This document shows, piece by piece, positions 13,319-27,014 of a DNA stretch of 62,000 bases. Position numbers and translations under genes: made by a program. The notes under the pieces were generated by a model. That model had not been told where the DNA came from. It worked only from the letters and a program-made list of their open reading frames with translations, and searched no databases. Position 1 is the first letter of the stretch. Each line of letters begins with the position of its first letter. Origin of the DNA: Lingula anatina. Taxonomy: Eukaryota; Brachiopoda; Lingulata; Lingulida; Lingulidae. The stretch lies in contig NW_019773792.1 in NCBI RefSeq assembly GCF_001039355.2, positions 107,702-169,701 on the forward strand. Reading direction: 5' to 3'.

Positions 13319-14590
13319 ATGCTCAACGCTACCTTGATATCGAATGAAACTGTGGAGGGTGGCGTTGTTCCACTGAACGGATCAAATGTGGCCGCTCCCC
13401 CCTGTCAACGCATGACCTGCGTCGTCTTTATCACCGTTGAAGCCTTGATATCACTGATATCGGTAACGTCTAACTGTTTTGTCATTTTTGCGTTTTGGAA
13501 GTTCAAGTGGCTTCGGTCGAACACTAACATAGCCATTGTGAGTTTAGCACTGGTTGACGTTTTGACCGGTCTAATTAGTATGCCTTACAATATAACCTTA
13601 ACGTATCTCGTCGACATTATTCCAGCACTACATCATTTGGCTTTCAACAAGTACTTCTGCATCGGAAAAACAGTGGCAGTGGGTTTGTTCCTTGGAGTTT
13701 CAATGCTCATTCAGACTCTGATTTCTTTTGAAAGATATGTCAAAATATGCTGGCATACTCACTATCAAAGAATTTTACCAAAAAAGAGATTTTATTTCAT
13801 CACCGGTATGTGCTACTTGTATATGTTCATTTTGAATTCTATACCCTTAATGGGATGGAATAACTGGACTCCGGGGGTGGAGTGTAGGGCAGAGAAGACA
13901 ATGTAAGGTTTCTTGCGTTACCTTGGAACACCACATATTCCTGTTTGTCTATTGGTTGCTGTAAGTTTCTACATCGCGATATTTAGAAAAGTCAAGAAAC
14001 AAAAACAACAAATTGGGCAATACGGCAATGCACTGCAAGGCACTTCATTGCATAGGTTGCAAACTGTTACACCGGAAAACCAAACAGCTAGTAACAGCGT
14101 GGGGCTGAAATTTCCTTCAGCTGCAGGCCCATCAGCATCACCCAATGCGACAGCCAGCCTCGGAGGTCTAAATACGGTTTCCTGTGTCATCCCGGGACCA
14201 AGTATGGGAGGTGAAAGTGGAATAACCGGTACCACTGATATGGCGTCATTGGAGGCGACAACGTCCAGAGGAGGTCCTTCTACGTCTCATACCCGCACTG
14301 ACAAGCCTAAAAGAGTGACAATCAAATTACCGACCAGCAATACGGAGGCTAGGCTTGCAAAAATGACTGCAATTATTCTCGGTTGCTTTTTTGCTCTGTA
14401 TTGTCCATACCCGATCATCTTTTGGTGCGAAAAACTCTTTGAGAAGGATAGTTTGACATATGCTGTTCTTCGAAACATTGCCGTGGAATTTGCATCGTTA
14501 AGTTCAGCAATTAATCCGTTCATATATGGTTTGATGAATTCCAAATTTAGGCGATCATTTTTTAAAATGTTAAAATGCGACAGGGCATAA
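13319..14590 (+). pseudogene. Intronless class A GPCR, adenosine-receptor-like, interrupted in TM5
   Basis: The N-terminus has three N-glycosylation sequons (NAT, NET, NGS). TM1 has SNCFVIFAF; TM2 has SLALVDVLTGLI; TM3 ends in FERYVKIC (ERY in place of DRY); ECL2 has GWNNW and a Cys, as in adenosine receptors; a long Ser/Thr-rich loop 3 follows; TM7 ends in NPFIYGLMNSKFRRSF. The frame starting at 13319 meets TAA at 13904 after residue 195 and then stays open in the same frame to 14590. Between about 13902 and 13961 the +1 frame reads CKVSCVTLEHHIFLFVYWLL, a better TM5 entry than the in-frame reading. Two compensating indels around TM5 therefore explain the stop better than a single nonsense change. 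It may be a pseudogene, a null allele or a sequencing error; the rest of the protein is well preserved. Ligand is unknown. Confidence 0.7.
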
Positions 14591-15354
14591 ACATCAATAT
14601 TTAAATATAGAAAACATCAAACTTGTTTATACAACGTGACAAATTATTATGTTAACTTAAGGTGGCGACGTATCTTTAAAATATCACGACTAGCATCACA
14701 GCACCGGGTAGCGAGGTTGATATTGATATCAATTTAATATAGGCTACTCAATGAAAAGCAGATTACGCTTTCTAATGGAAAAGACTTCTACTTGACGACA
14801 GCGTGAGGTTCACACTGTGAAGCTGGATAAAATAAAGTGTCTACGCCTTACCATTAAGAAACAACTGTACACATACCCATGAATACCTCAGGTAAAACAT
14901 CTTCTGTTCTTTTAATGATATGATAAAATGCGTAGACAAGTGTAAATTTTATGTCTGAGGGACAATCAAAATGTTATTTTCATCAGCTGAAAGACCATGA
15001 TAATTTTTCATAGTTGTAACGATTAAATTTATATAGATAACAATGTTAAGTAATCTGTTATGTGTGTTTATTATCAACCATTCACTTATTAGTGAATATT
15101 AGTGAATGTGTCCCATATAAGGTCCCTATAACAATATATACATGTATATTACCCCTGTTATTTGATATAAGTACTGGGGCGGTGATTTCCCTATGACATT
15201 GTAGTTGAATATGCTATTTTAATATTAATTCATATATTGTTGTGGTCACTAACAGTGATATTTTTGGCTGAAATTTTAATTACAAACACATTCTATTTAT
15301 CCCAAACTGTTAACAAAATGTTATGAGGATATTAAAATGAATACCCCCAAAAGT

Positions 15355-15522
15355 CGACGTTGCCTACATACACGCTTGCTGCTATACATTAGACTGTTAG
15401 TCGTGTGGAGGTTATTTTAAAAACTTTGTTTGTAATTTCGACGTTGCCTACATACACGCTTGCTGCTATACATTAGACTGTTAGTCGTGTGGAGGTTATT
15501 TTAAAAACTTTGTTTGTAATTT
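15355..15522. repeat. 84-bp perfect tandem duplication
   Basis: Two adjacent units start with CGACGTTGCCTACATACACG and look identical. Confidence 0.9.
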
Positions 15523-15892
15523 CGATGTAGTCAGCTCGTATGTGTATGTATGGTCTTTCTGAAATCCAGGCAAAACAGCCAAAGAACAGCAGCTAGCTGG
15601 CAAGATTAACCAACTGGTTTATTCCTTATTAATCTCTAACTCTAACGAGATCAATATACCTCGGGATGTGATTCAAATACTTCAATTTCTTCAACTGTTT
15701 CAACAAAAAGTTTTCCTCCGTTTTATACTTAAAATCGACCACCGACTGTCCAAGGCCCTCCCTTGCTCTCGTGCATTTTCAAATTTTTTTCTAGCTCAAA
15801 TCAAATCAAATATATATATTTATAATAAAAAGAACAGCAGCTATTTTGCCCCGACCAGTTTCATTGCATCTTCAGGGGTTTGTTAATTTTGG

Positions 15893-15941
<49 letters not shown>
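15893..15941. repeat. TA microsatellite
   Basis: Uninterrupted TA dinucleotide repeat. Confidence 0.9.
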
Positions 15942-15944
<3 letters not shown>

Positions 15945-16689
15945 TGTATAATTTAGATGTGAAATATGGCGAAATTGGGTTATCAATATCATGCTATTCA
16001 TACCAAGCTTACGTGTACAATTAAGGTCCGAAATATACTGATATTGTGTAACTTATTGTTTGTATTTGTTTTCTATCATTTAAATGAGAAGATTTCCCTT
16101 ATTTTCCCAACATTTTATATAAATACATTACTGTTTTAAGGAATATATAACAATTAAAATTAAATATAACCCGGAACATACGTTATCGGAATATACGTTA
16201 CTATTTAAGCTCGTTACTGAATGAACGGACATCTGCTCTCTAACGTGTAATTGTACCACTTGTTTTCTGCGCGACAGATTTCTTGCCTTAGGCTTCAGGT
16301 CCAGCAGGGCATTTGCGAGGAATTAATTTCTTTGTGAAAAAATAAGTTGAAAAGCAGGTGTACAACAAGACAGAGCTAAACAGTGAATTACAGTAGTAAT
16401 CATGTTCGGTCTTCACATTGATGGATAAGTTTTCATAGATCAGCCCAAACAATGGCTGAGCATGAAGAGATAGTTGAGTTACAATGTTGTAATGTTTTGT
16501 AAATTTTACCTATCAGCAAATGAACCGAACGCGTCGACTCTAGATTCAAAAGGAGCATGGTTTTGGTTCGTGTCTCTTTTTACAAAAGTCACTAAAGTGG
16601 ATATTCAAATATTGGCTTATTCTTACCTCTTGGTCTATCGCGGCGTTTATTTTGTGGTATGGCTTTGGGTAAATGTTGGACTGTAGTGA

Positions 16690-18900
16690 AAAAAAAAATT
16701 CATAAGGTGTCATTTTGAATAAGCCGTAAGATTTTGGACGTATTTTAATAAAACGGTATTACCAATATTAACTTGCTTTATTTCGCATAGCTTAGATTCG
16801 GTATCAGGACCCCCGATGTCAAGCAAAACAGTCCTACCATTCTATGGTCCGTCCGATCTGATGTTTTAAAAGTGACAGTCCGGCAGACTTTCTGTATCGA
16901 AATAACTCTAAGTTCTAAAATGTAGAATCCTACCTGGGCAGTATGACAGTGTGGAATATCCTGGGGCCCTATGTTTTAAAATCAAAGGTCGGCATTGAAG
17001 GGTAATTATAAAGAAAAAGTTCAATTTATTATATTTATTCAAAATAAGGATAAACATGATCAAAATTTTGCTGTATAAAGTCACACCCATCGTGTGCCTT
17101 CAAACACATCCGGACTCTCACAATTAGGAAGAAAGCATACATAAGCAAAGAAGAAAATGCAAATGTAAACTCGGAAGGCGATTTATTTTCTTTTTAGTTT
17201 TGTGACCAGTGCTCTAGGACTCAAAGAAGCAAGGTGTTGCCCTATACAATATTTTAAGATTAAACATTACACATCAGTATATAATTTGTACATCGAATAC
17301 AGCCTGAATACAGCCTGGGTAGTGGTTGTGATAGTCAAAGATGACGCATCGTCAAATGTTCTCTATTGGCACTTTTACATAAGACGTACGTATCTTTGAT
17401 CAAATACTACCGTATACCATGGGTTAGTTATGCCATCAGGATTTCATGAAAAAGATTCGAATAAGCACGTGTCGCAGTTAAAAAAACACGTTTACTCTAT
17501 AAATTTAGAGGTGGATTTCATGTTCCTGTTTTTGTCAAGAGTAATGCTGTTTGGGATATGTCGATCTAATTTAAACACCAGGCTTTCCTTTTCTCTTTCA
17601 CAAAATGATGTCGTTTTGATAATAATTGGCATTATTAAAATTTTACTTTTAGCAGCGTCGTTATGTATAAAATATCATGTTTCAACTGAAGTCAGAACAA
17701 GTTGATATCTAATTAAGAGCAATGTTGAAAAACACAGCCTTGTGCATGCCAATTAGTTTTGGCGACAAAGAACTCAATGTACCATTAATCAGAAGAAAAA
17801 GGTAATTATATCAGGATTAAATGAGACTTATCCTTCTAAGCAATTAAATGCTCACTGCGGTTTGAAACACGTGTTCTCAGCATGTGAAAGCAGACAGTTG
17901 GAACCCATATCCTGTTGTTTCATATTTTCTTACACCATACAATCATTCATTCATTCAGAAATAATCACCACCTTTAAAATGCATTTGATGTTAAGTTAAG
18001 GCGCGAACGAAAAAGGTCTTTCTCTCTGCTCTTTTTGCACTCCCTTTGTAATAAAGTACAAAATGTAAAAAGTGATATTGAAAAAAATTCAAACTATACT
18101 GGGCTAACAGTAAATCACAGTGCATTTTTAGCATTTTTAACGGTATCAAAGCACTATACCTAACCTAGTTTGGCCTTAGCTGTACCTATACAAGCGGTGA
18201 GATTCAGAATGTATTTACTCCAACAATTAATTTACTTTACCAAGTATATCAAGGCAACAGCACCTGTTGATATCCAAGCTTGCGCCACACATTAGCATAC
18301 ACCTAACACTCTTAACTTTGCCTTGGGGCTTTCATCGAACATGTGCTCATGCAAACATGCATGTGCTCATATTTGACCCACGTAATAAGAAATGATGATT
18401 AAAATCATTACTGCGTGGGAAAAAAATAAAATGCCTACATCTATTAATTCCTCAGGGTGTGACAACTATGTTGAGCAACAGTGAATTACAATCGATGGAG
18501 TTCAACATTTATTTGCTCCATCAATTTATTTACTTTACCAAGTATATCAAGGCAACAGCACCTGTTGATATCCAAGCTTGCACCACACATTAGCATACAT
18601 CTAACACTCTTAACTTTGCCTTGGGGCTTTCATCGAACATGTGCTCATATTTGACCCAGGTAATAAGAAATGATCACTAAAATTATTACTGCATGGAAGA
18701 AAAAACAAAACAAAACAAAACAAAATGCCTACATTTAAGAATTAAAAAACCTATATCAATTCCTCGGGGTGTGACATCTATGCTGAGCAGGAGTTTATTA
18801 CAATACTCTGCTTCGGTAGAATTTTAATTAATATATTAAGATACAGTGTAAATCCCCATTATGTAATAAAACAGCACGAAACATTGTTATGATACAGATT
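16690..18900. repeat. Segmental repeat copy c
   Basis: From 16,860 to about 18,400 it is nearly identical to 23,449-25,030, offset 6,588. An identical 65-codon open frame occurs in both, but its sequence is repeat-derived and I do not call it a gene. Confidence 0.8.
17293..17393 (-). pseudogene. Decayed exon 3 relic
   Basis: Aligns with the relics at 461 and 6352 but has a 14-bp local duplication (CAGCCTGAATA repeated) and further changes. Confidence 0.5.
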
Positions 18901-19678
18901 AGTTGTTTATCTGGATACAAAGTCCATAATACCTTAAAACCTTGGAAAATTTCTGATTGGTTTGATTAACTATGGATTACCAAACTGTGAAACTGCATAT
19001 GACACCGCAGGGACTGGGATTGTGGTAGGAGTGGTATGCCACAAAGTACAGCAAGTATTTAAAAACCTATATCAATTTCTCGGGGTGTGACAACTATGCT
19101 GAGCAACAGTTAATTACAATACTCTGCTTCAGTAGAATTTTAATTAATATTTTAAAATACAGTGTTAATCCCCATTATGTAATAAAACAGCACGAAACAT
19201 CGTTATGATACAGATTAGTTTTTTATCTGGATACAAGGTCCATAATACCTTAAAACCTTGGACATTTTCTGATTGGTTTGATTAACTATGGATTACCAAA
19301 CTGTGAAATTGCATGTGACACCGCAGGGACTGGGATTGTGGTAGGAGTGGTATGCCACAAAGTGCAGCAAGAATTTAAAAACCTATATCAATTTCTCGGG
19401 GTGTGACAACTATGCTGAGCAACAGTTAATTACATTACTCTGCTTCAGTAGAATTTTAATTAATATTTTAAAATACAGTGTAAATCCCCATTATGTAATA
19501 AAACAGCACGAAACATCGTTATGATACAGATTAGTTGTTTATCTGGATACAAGGTCCATAATACCTTAAAACCTTGGAAAATTTCTGATTGGTTTGATTA
19601 ACTATGGATTACCAAACTGTGAAACTGCATGTGACACCGCAGGGACTGGGATTGTGGTATGCCACAAAGTACAGCAGG
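18746..19678. repeat. Three tandem units of about 312 bp
   Basis: Units of roughly 310, 316 and 307 bp begin near AAAAACCTATATCAATT and end near TATGCCACAAAGT. The last lacks the 9 bases GTAGGAGTG. They are local amplifications of a segment present singly in the other repeat copies. Confidence 0.8.
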
Positions 19679-21726
19679 AGTTCAAGGCGATTTGCAGAGC
19701 TCCAGGTAATTTATTGGGTGTTATGATTGAAGTGGCACATTTCCATCACACCATCCTGTTTTTGGCTGGATGATTATTATGAAATTTCTGTGGTTAGATT
19801 ATTTTTGTATATTTTCTGGAATATTTCAGTAGATGTCATTTTGTCTGCTGCAGAGGCTGAACGGTCTATTTTCTAACCGATGAGCGCCAACACTCAATGA
19901 GCGTGATTAGATATAAAATATCAGTGGTCTGCGTATTTCTATTTGTTTGCGACCATGTCGCTTGCCTTTCCGCTTTGCTTTGATCGTTGAATTTCCGAGA
20001 TATCCACATTATTGACGCCCGTTTTCTTTAAGAAGAAAAAGTTACTGTACAAGCCATCGTAAAGTAAGCATTTTTTTTTTGTTTAAGCATGGAGAAATGA
20101 TTTGGATAGTTTTTGTATTCAAATTTACATGTATGTATGCATTTACGATCATTTTACTGATTCTGCTATGTACTGTTTATCAAAATATATAATGATCCCT
20201 GAGCCGCACCTGTTTAATCCGGTTATCAATAAATGACCAAATTTTTTAATCACTGCTTTTCCTTGCTTCCATTGTTTGCTTTTTTATTTAGCCTTAATTG
20301 AACCATTTTCATCACCTGTTTCCTTCTTTGGTGTTTAGACCATTATACTGCATTGATATTAAAATATTCTACCGGGTCAGCTGTTCCCCTGTTTTATATA
20401 TTTTCTATTTTGTTTTACGGCTGCCACTGACATGCCTTTAAATATTTATACATTTACATTTGTTTCAATTTGTTTCGATGTCTGCATTACCAGGTGAACT
20501 AAACTTTCATGGGTTTCTGGTCGACTTTCTGTCACAAGGTTACAAGTATTTTGAAGTTGTTATGCTCCTCTGTTCTGGATAGTAAACCAGCTATGTATGT
20601 TTTGCCTAGTTGTGAGCTACCATTACCTTATTAAGTTTTCATCGGTCGCCTAGATGTTTACTTATTTTATTTCTAATTCTACTTTTAGGTGATTCTCGCC
20701 TAGTTGGTGTTACCAGATGTCCCTGTTATTTTATGTTCACGACCGATCTGAGGCTGTTGTCCGCATGGTTTTTTTCCATGGCGGTGGACTGGGAGATATA
20801 CTGTACTTATGTTATCAATAAGGCTCGGGGCATATACAGGCAGTGCATTGGTTGGGTTTATATCTTTTAAATAAAACCATCTATAAAGGTGTATGTAGTT
20901 ACACACATCTCATATACATGTTTTTAAATTTATTTTGGGGAGACCCATAAAGCTATTCACCAGCTATCCAGTGGCAAAACACCTGGCTCAGACTCCATCC
21001 CAGCTGAAGTCTACAAAGATGGTGGCATAGTGATGACTGAGAAGTTTCAACAACTCTTCCAGCTCATCTGGCAGCACGAGACAGTTCTACAGGACTTCAA
21101 AAATGCTTCCATTATACACCAAGCGCCAAGGTAATCGTCAGGCATGTGATCGTGGCTAAATCGTGACTCGTGCAGCATCCATATAGAAACACTTTATTTA
21201 ATTACCGAACCAATGCGGGCCGTCATCAGTAAGTAGACGTGTGAACAGAGTACCTCGATGTTTGCTTTCAAAAGATTGTGAAAACATATACAAAGCAAAA
21301 TAAAACAAAACAAAACAGAAAACTAAGTTTCAATGCACAGCTTAGTTTTTACATGAATGTGGCGATCAGTATAGATTCAGATGGAACATTAATAAATGTC
21401 AACCTCTTAACACCATCGTGCGTGTGTTTGAGAGAGAGTGTGAGAGAGAACAGGCCGTCATAAGGTAGGTTCATAAGGTCGGTTGTTTGAATGGGTTAGT
21501 GAAATACCTGTAACTGATGATGTTCCATTAACTCTAGTATTCTGTAAATTATAATGAACGGGAGAGAAGATAATTTAAAAATTAAAAAAACAGCGTGGTT
21601 TACCGGTACCATAATTACATTTCTGAAGTACATTGATAAAATGTCATATCAAAATATACGCTGCATATTGGAATCAAAATAAGCGTATCACGGTTAAACA
21701 CTTTCTTAACTTTATCATAATTTCAG

Positions 21727-21770
21727 ATGGTGACTGGCGTAGTTTTCACCGCATTTATTGCAGCAAGTTG
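21727..21770 (+). pseudogene. Broken copy of gene A
   Basis: The acceptor, ATG and first 14 codons of gene A are kept. A deletion of about 940 bp, judged against 31,060-32,002, then joins the signal peptide in frame to CSTYFDSGVIM and an AAT repeat (poly-Asn). All Cys exons are gone. Confidence 0.7.
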
Positions 21771-21799
21771 TTCGACATATTTTGATAGCGGTGTAATTA

Positions 21800-21846
<47 letters not shown>

Positions 21847-21927
21847 GGTATCAATCGCTTAATTGTTAAAAGTATTTTGAAGAAGCTTAAGAGGTCCCAC
21901 ACTTAGGTACCTGTAAAATATGCTAGT

Positions 21928-22014
21928 GGCGAGTATCAGCACAGTCTTCTCTCCTTCTACAGCCACCCCTACTGTACACTGACAGCCGAATATGCTACAC
22001 CCTCCAAAACTACC
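21928..22014 (-). pseudogene. Orphan Cys exon 2 relic
   Basis: The reverse strand has an acceptor (TTTTGCAG) and reads GSFGGCSIFGCQC, then after a frameshift GGCRRREDCADTRH, aligning with exon 2 of B and C. No other exons of this gene are nearby. Confidence 0.6.
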
Positions 22015-22609
22015 CTGCAAAAGAGTGAATGAAATTAATAGCTAATTTTCATTTAGGCCTACAGTGTGCGTTTCAAAAAAGAAGCAGACCTTTGATCACT
22101 TCTTTTGGACTACCGATGTTAAACACAAATTGTACCCGTATGGCGTCGTAATGAAAGCAGCGATAGTACGAACATAGATTATGAATTCGCACCCGTCGTG
22201 AGTCGCAAGGAGATCAGAACGAAGCCAAGTATGAGACAGCCACCGTAAGAGTACTCCAAGAACTTGTTACAAAACTTATGTATCGGTAAAGAATATAAGA
22301 TCAGTGGATATAGTATACATAATGGCCGTTTCGTGCAAATGAAGGCCGTTTAGCAAACTTGGACAGTTTCTATACACTTTATAAGCTTTTTAGTATGGCG
22401 TTAGTTAGTTTTTCATACATGTAGCGTCGGCTTTTTTCAGTTGCATTTAGCAAAAAGGGAAACTAAAACACTTGTAAATTACATTTGTACGTGGCTTACA
22501 TACTGTATGTCTAAAATTAAAATCAATTTCAAACTTCGTCACTCCATTTACTTTTCGAAAATGGAATTTGGCCCCACATTCATTAATCTCTTAATCAGTG
22601 AAATAAGGC

Positions 22610-22830
22610 TTAAAACTGAATTTTTTCTTCATAACTGGTCGTAAATTGACATACTGTATTTATCTTTTCCTCCAGTTCGTAAATGTTCTTTAAATAAGGT
22701 ATTTTACTGCGAGTGCATTGAAAAATCACCACTCTCACTGCTATGTATGGATGCATAGCTGCCAGCATTGACATAACGGCAGCTTTATATGGCCTATTAT
22801 TTTTATATGGGTAAAAGTATATGAGCAATT
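22610..22830 (-). repeat. 3' flank of the EF exon, conserved copy 1
   Basis: Lies just past the EF exon relic and is nearly identical to 32,850-33,070 and similar to 38,930-39,128. It carries a near-palindrome, CTATGTATGGATGCATAG. In the intact genes it would be 3'UTR or flank. Confidence 0.6.
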
Positions 22831-23115
22831 TAAAATTGTGCTATGACATATATAACTATAATATTACTATAAAGTGGTTCAATAATTCATCATTTAATCA
22901 ATCATTTTGTTGAAACGTCCCTTTTTTGCGTTATTGTTTCAAGGGTAAATCTAGTATTACAACATGAAAACAATCAAAAAGTCTGACTAATGTCCTAAAC
23001 CTCATCCGAATAAATTGGTGTTACCAAACGTCAAGGAGAGCCATTTCTTGGCAAACCAAAGTTTAAATGCATCAGGATATATATTTTTTATCCGTATTGT
23101 CGACACAGACGAGCG

Positions 23116-23264
23116 TTACTTTTTCAGCTCGGCATCGAATTCACCCGGATCAATCCTGTCGTCATTTATTCACGTCCATGATGTCAAATTCAGCGACGCT
23201 GCTTCTTTTTGTCGACAAGGCCATTGCGGCCTCTTTAAACTCAGCCTTGGAGACGTGATTATCC
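23116..23264 (-). pseudogene. Frameshifted copy of gene B exon 4 (EF-hands)
   Basis: Matches 33355-33502 except for one extra T at about 23,165, which turns the second EF loop into DVNK followed by a stop. The acceptor is intact. Confidence 0.75.
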
Positions 23265-23880
23265 CTAAAACATGCGTTTATCATTAATGCAGAACAAATC
23301 AATGTAGATGCCCAATATATTAATACATTTAAACCAATAAGGGTAGATTCAATTTCATTCAGTTTCTTACTGCCTTGAATACGTAGTAAGCTTTTACTGA
23401 CTGTAACAGACAGTATGGCAGCCATTTGTATAAAAAAAAGATATTAANATGTTTTAAAAGTGACAGTCCGGCAGACTTTCTGTATCGAAATAACTCTAAG
23501 TTCTAAAATGTAGAATCCTACCTGGGCAGTATGATAGTGTGGAATATCCTGGGGCACTATGTTTTAAAACCAAAAGTCGGCATTGAAGGGTAATTATGAA
23601 CAAAAAGTTCAATTTATTAAATTCATTCAAAATAAGGATAAACATGATCAAAATTTTGCTGTATAAAGTCACACCCATCGTGTGCATTCAAACACATCCG
23701 GACTCTCACAATTAGGAAGAAAGCATACATAAGCAAAGAAGAAAATGCAAATGTAAACTCGGAAGGCGATTTATTTTCTTTTTAGTTTTGTGACCAGTGC
23801 TCTAGGACTCAAAGAAGCAAGGTGTTGCCCTATACAATATTTTAAGATTAAACATTACACATCAGTATATAATTTGTACA

Positions 23881-23981
23881 TCGAATACAGCCTGAATACA
23901 GCCTGGGTAGTGGTTGTGATAGTCAAAGATGACGCATCGTCAAATGTTCTCTATTGGCACTTTTACATAAGACGTACGTAT
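23881..23981 (-). pseudogene. Decayed exon 3 relic, duplicate of 17293-17393
   Basis: Identical in context to the relic at 17,293 because both lie in near-identical repeat copies. Confidence 0.5.
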
Positions 23982-26383
23982 CTTTGATCAAATACTACCG
24001 TATACCATGGATTAGTTATGCCATCAGGATTTCATGAAAAAGATTCGAATAAGCACGTGTCGCAGTAAGAAAAACACGTTTACTCTATAAATTCAGAGGT
24101 GGATTTCATGTTCCTGTTTTTGTCAAGAGTAATGCTGTTTGGGATATGTCGATCTAATTTAAACACCAGGCTTTCCTTTTCTGTTTCACAAAATGGTGTC
24201 GTTTTGATAATAATTGGCATTATTAAAATTTACTTTTAGCAGCGTCGTTATGTATAAAATATCATGTTTCAACTGAAGTCAGAACAAGTTGATATCTTAT
24301 TAAGAGCAATGTTGAAAAACACAGCCTTGTGCATGCCAATTAGTTTTGGCGACAACGAACTCAATGTACCATTAATCAGAAGAAAAAGGTAATTATATCA
24401 GGATTAAATGAGACTTATCCTTCTAAGCAATTAAATGCTCACTGCGGTTTGAAACACGTGTTCTCAGCATGTGAAACCAGACAGTTGGAACCCATATCCT
24501 GTTGTTTCACATTTTCTTACACCATACAATCATTCATTCATTCAGAAATAATCACCACCTTTAAAATGCATTTGATGTTAAGTTAAGGCGCGAACGAAAA
24601 GGGTCTTTCTCTCTGCTCGTTTTGCACTCCCTTTGTAATAAAGTACAAAATGTAAAAAGTGATATTGAAAAAAATTCAAACTATACTGGGCTAACAGTAA
24701 ATCACAGTGCATTTTTAGCATTTTTAACGGTATCAAAGCACTACACCTAACGTAGTATGGCCTTAGCTATACCTATACAAGCGGTGGACTTCAGAATGTA
24801 TTTACTCCATCAATTAATTTACTTTACCAAGTATATCAAGGCAACAGCACCTGATGATATCCAAGCTTGCGCCACACATTAGCATACACCTAACACTCTT
24901 AACTTTGCCTTGGGGCTTTCATCGAACATGTGCTCATATTTGACCCAGGTAATAAGAAATGATCACTAAAATTATTACTGCATGGAAGAAAAAACAAAAC
25001 AAAACAAAACAAAATGCCTACATTTAAGAATTTAAAAACCGATATCAATTCCTCGCGGTGTGACAACTATGTTGAGCAACAGTTAAATTACAATGCTCTT
25101 CATCGGAAATAAAGCAGCACGAAACATCGTAATGATAAAGATTAGTTGTTTGTCTGGATATAAGGTCCATAATACCCTAAAACCTTGGAAATATTCTGAT
25201 TGGTGTGATTAAGTATGGAAGACCAAACTGTGAAACTGCATGTGACACCGCAGGGACTGGGATTGTGGTAGGAGTGTTATGTCACAAAGTGCAGCAGGAG
25301 TTCCAGGTGATTTGCAGAGCTCCATGTAATTTATTAGGTGTTATTATTGAAGTGGCACATTCCCATCACACCATCCTGTTTTTATTGCAGTAATATTATT
25401 GCGAAATTTCTATGGTTAAATTATTTTTGTATATTTTCTGCAATATTTCAGTAAATCAATGTCATTTTGTTTACTTCAGAGGCCGAACGGTCCGTTTTCT
25501 AACCGATAATCGCCAAGGGTGACCAGGGCCCCGTATCTCGAAAGCTTCGCTATGTTGCGAGCGGGCGCGAACATGGCTATTCTGCGCTATTTGCGAGTGA
25601 GATTGCACCCACCTGCTATCTCGAAGCCTTTTTAATTATAACCAATTATAACCTCAAACTCTACTAAAGTTCGATTGCTGCATAAACTGAAGACGTCATC
25701 ACACAATTACACAAAATGTAATTTTTTTCACCAAGACGCTAATCAAGAGGTTGTTTCGATTTATAAGAATATCATAATTACAAATACTGATATTTGAAGT
25801 GTTTGACACCAATAAAATGTCAAAAAACAATTCAATAAGCGAAGCTTGGACTGACACAATTACTGACACATTGGTGAGTAGTGTCCAGTCTCACAATCAT
25901 TGTAGACATTGAGGAAGGTCTCGGTGCGACCGAGTGCTTTGTTTCTGCAGACAGTCTGCTTTTTCATTTTGTGTAGAAAATGACACTTTTAAATTTATGA
26001 TTATTATCAATAGATTACACAGATGAATTACATTCATCAGAAAATATACAATGATGTATGAAATGTTTAATTTTGAAATTTTTATGCATAATAAAACATG
26101 ACTTTAGCATTCTTCACGTGAATATATTATTATATCTGGATTAAATGCGACTAATCCTCAGAAGCCATCAAATACCCACTGTGGTTTGAAACATCTTCTC
26201 AACATGAGAAAGCAGACAGTTTGAACTCTGTATACATATTCTGTTGTATTATATCATTTCCCTACTTCATTTATTCATTCAGAAACAATTTGCATTTGTT
26301 GTAAACATAAGGCGCAAACGAAATAAGGTCTCCCTTCTCTTTTTGTACTACCTTTGTTAAAAATTACAAAATGTAAAAAATGA

Positions 26384-27014
26384 TATACACACACTGGACA
26401 AAAGAAGTGTCACCCCCTAACTCAGAGTAATAAAAGTAGGCAGATCTTGGGAACTTATAATGCCTGGTCTACTTATAATGTGACTAATGAGTATAAAACT
26501 GCTATACATGCTAAAACTGCTATTAACCTGAAGAGGCGGAATATAAGCAATGTCAGTATATCGATACAATTGAATTGTTTAGTCAGCACCGTGCAGAGGG
26601 TCTGGTCTTGGTATAGAAACACTGGATCAAGAGACAAATTGTCTCTGATGGGTCGTCCAAGAAAAACTACTGGCCGTGAAGACCGACGACTGATTTTGAT
26701 GTCCAGGTTGTCAAAGTTCGACACTGCTTGTCAGTTGACAACACAGTGGAACAATTTCACACATAAGAATGTGTCTGTGAAAATTGCTAGGCGTCGGTTA
26801 CATGCTCATAGAGTGTACAGCAGGGTAGCAAGACTGAAACCTCTTATATCGTTACAAAACAGGCAACGTAGAGTGAACTAGGGTCAACAGGATCTGGAAC
26901 TGGACAGTCCATGACAATTGGTCCCATATATTTTTTTCTGATGAGTGTCGCTTTGGTCTGACTTCTGATTACAGACGGGTACGATGCTGGCGAACTGCTG
27001 GTAAAGCATTTAAA
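26384..27014. repeat. Exact duplicate of 27016-27642 before a single-N join
   Basis: Both copies encode the same 144-residue open frame. The N at 27015 separates them and the second copy begins at the first base of the transposon. Confidence 0.85.

Larger units (their letters stand above)
14591..16689. other. Non-coding region after the GPCR
   Basis: Holds the 84-bp tandem repeat, a TA microsatellite and otherwise unrecognised AT-rich DNA. Confidence 0.5.
19575..23447. repeat. Segmental duplicate of about 28,880-33,690
   Basis: The two blocks are almost identical for kilobases, including the 5' part of gene A and the last exon of gene B. This copy has a deletion of about 940 bp in gene A, a frameshift in the EF exon, and ends at a single N. 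Confidence 0.85.

Noticed and set aside
14287-14544. Antisense open frames under the GPCR
   Set aside because: Shadows of the receptor on the other strand.
22610-22828. 72-codon minus frame conserved at 32,849 and 38,931
   Set aside because: Conservation is explained by recent duplication; it lies in the 3' flank of the EF exon and has no family features.
25205-25393. 62-codon frame with CETACDTAGTGIVVGV, repeated at 28,900
   Set aside because: Part of the dispersed repeat found at nine or so sites, most copies broken; no signal or splice context.
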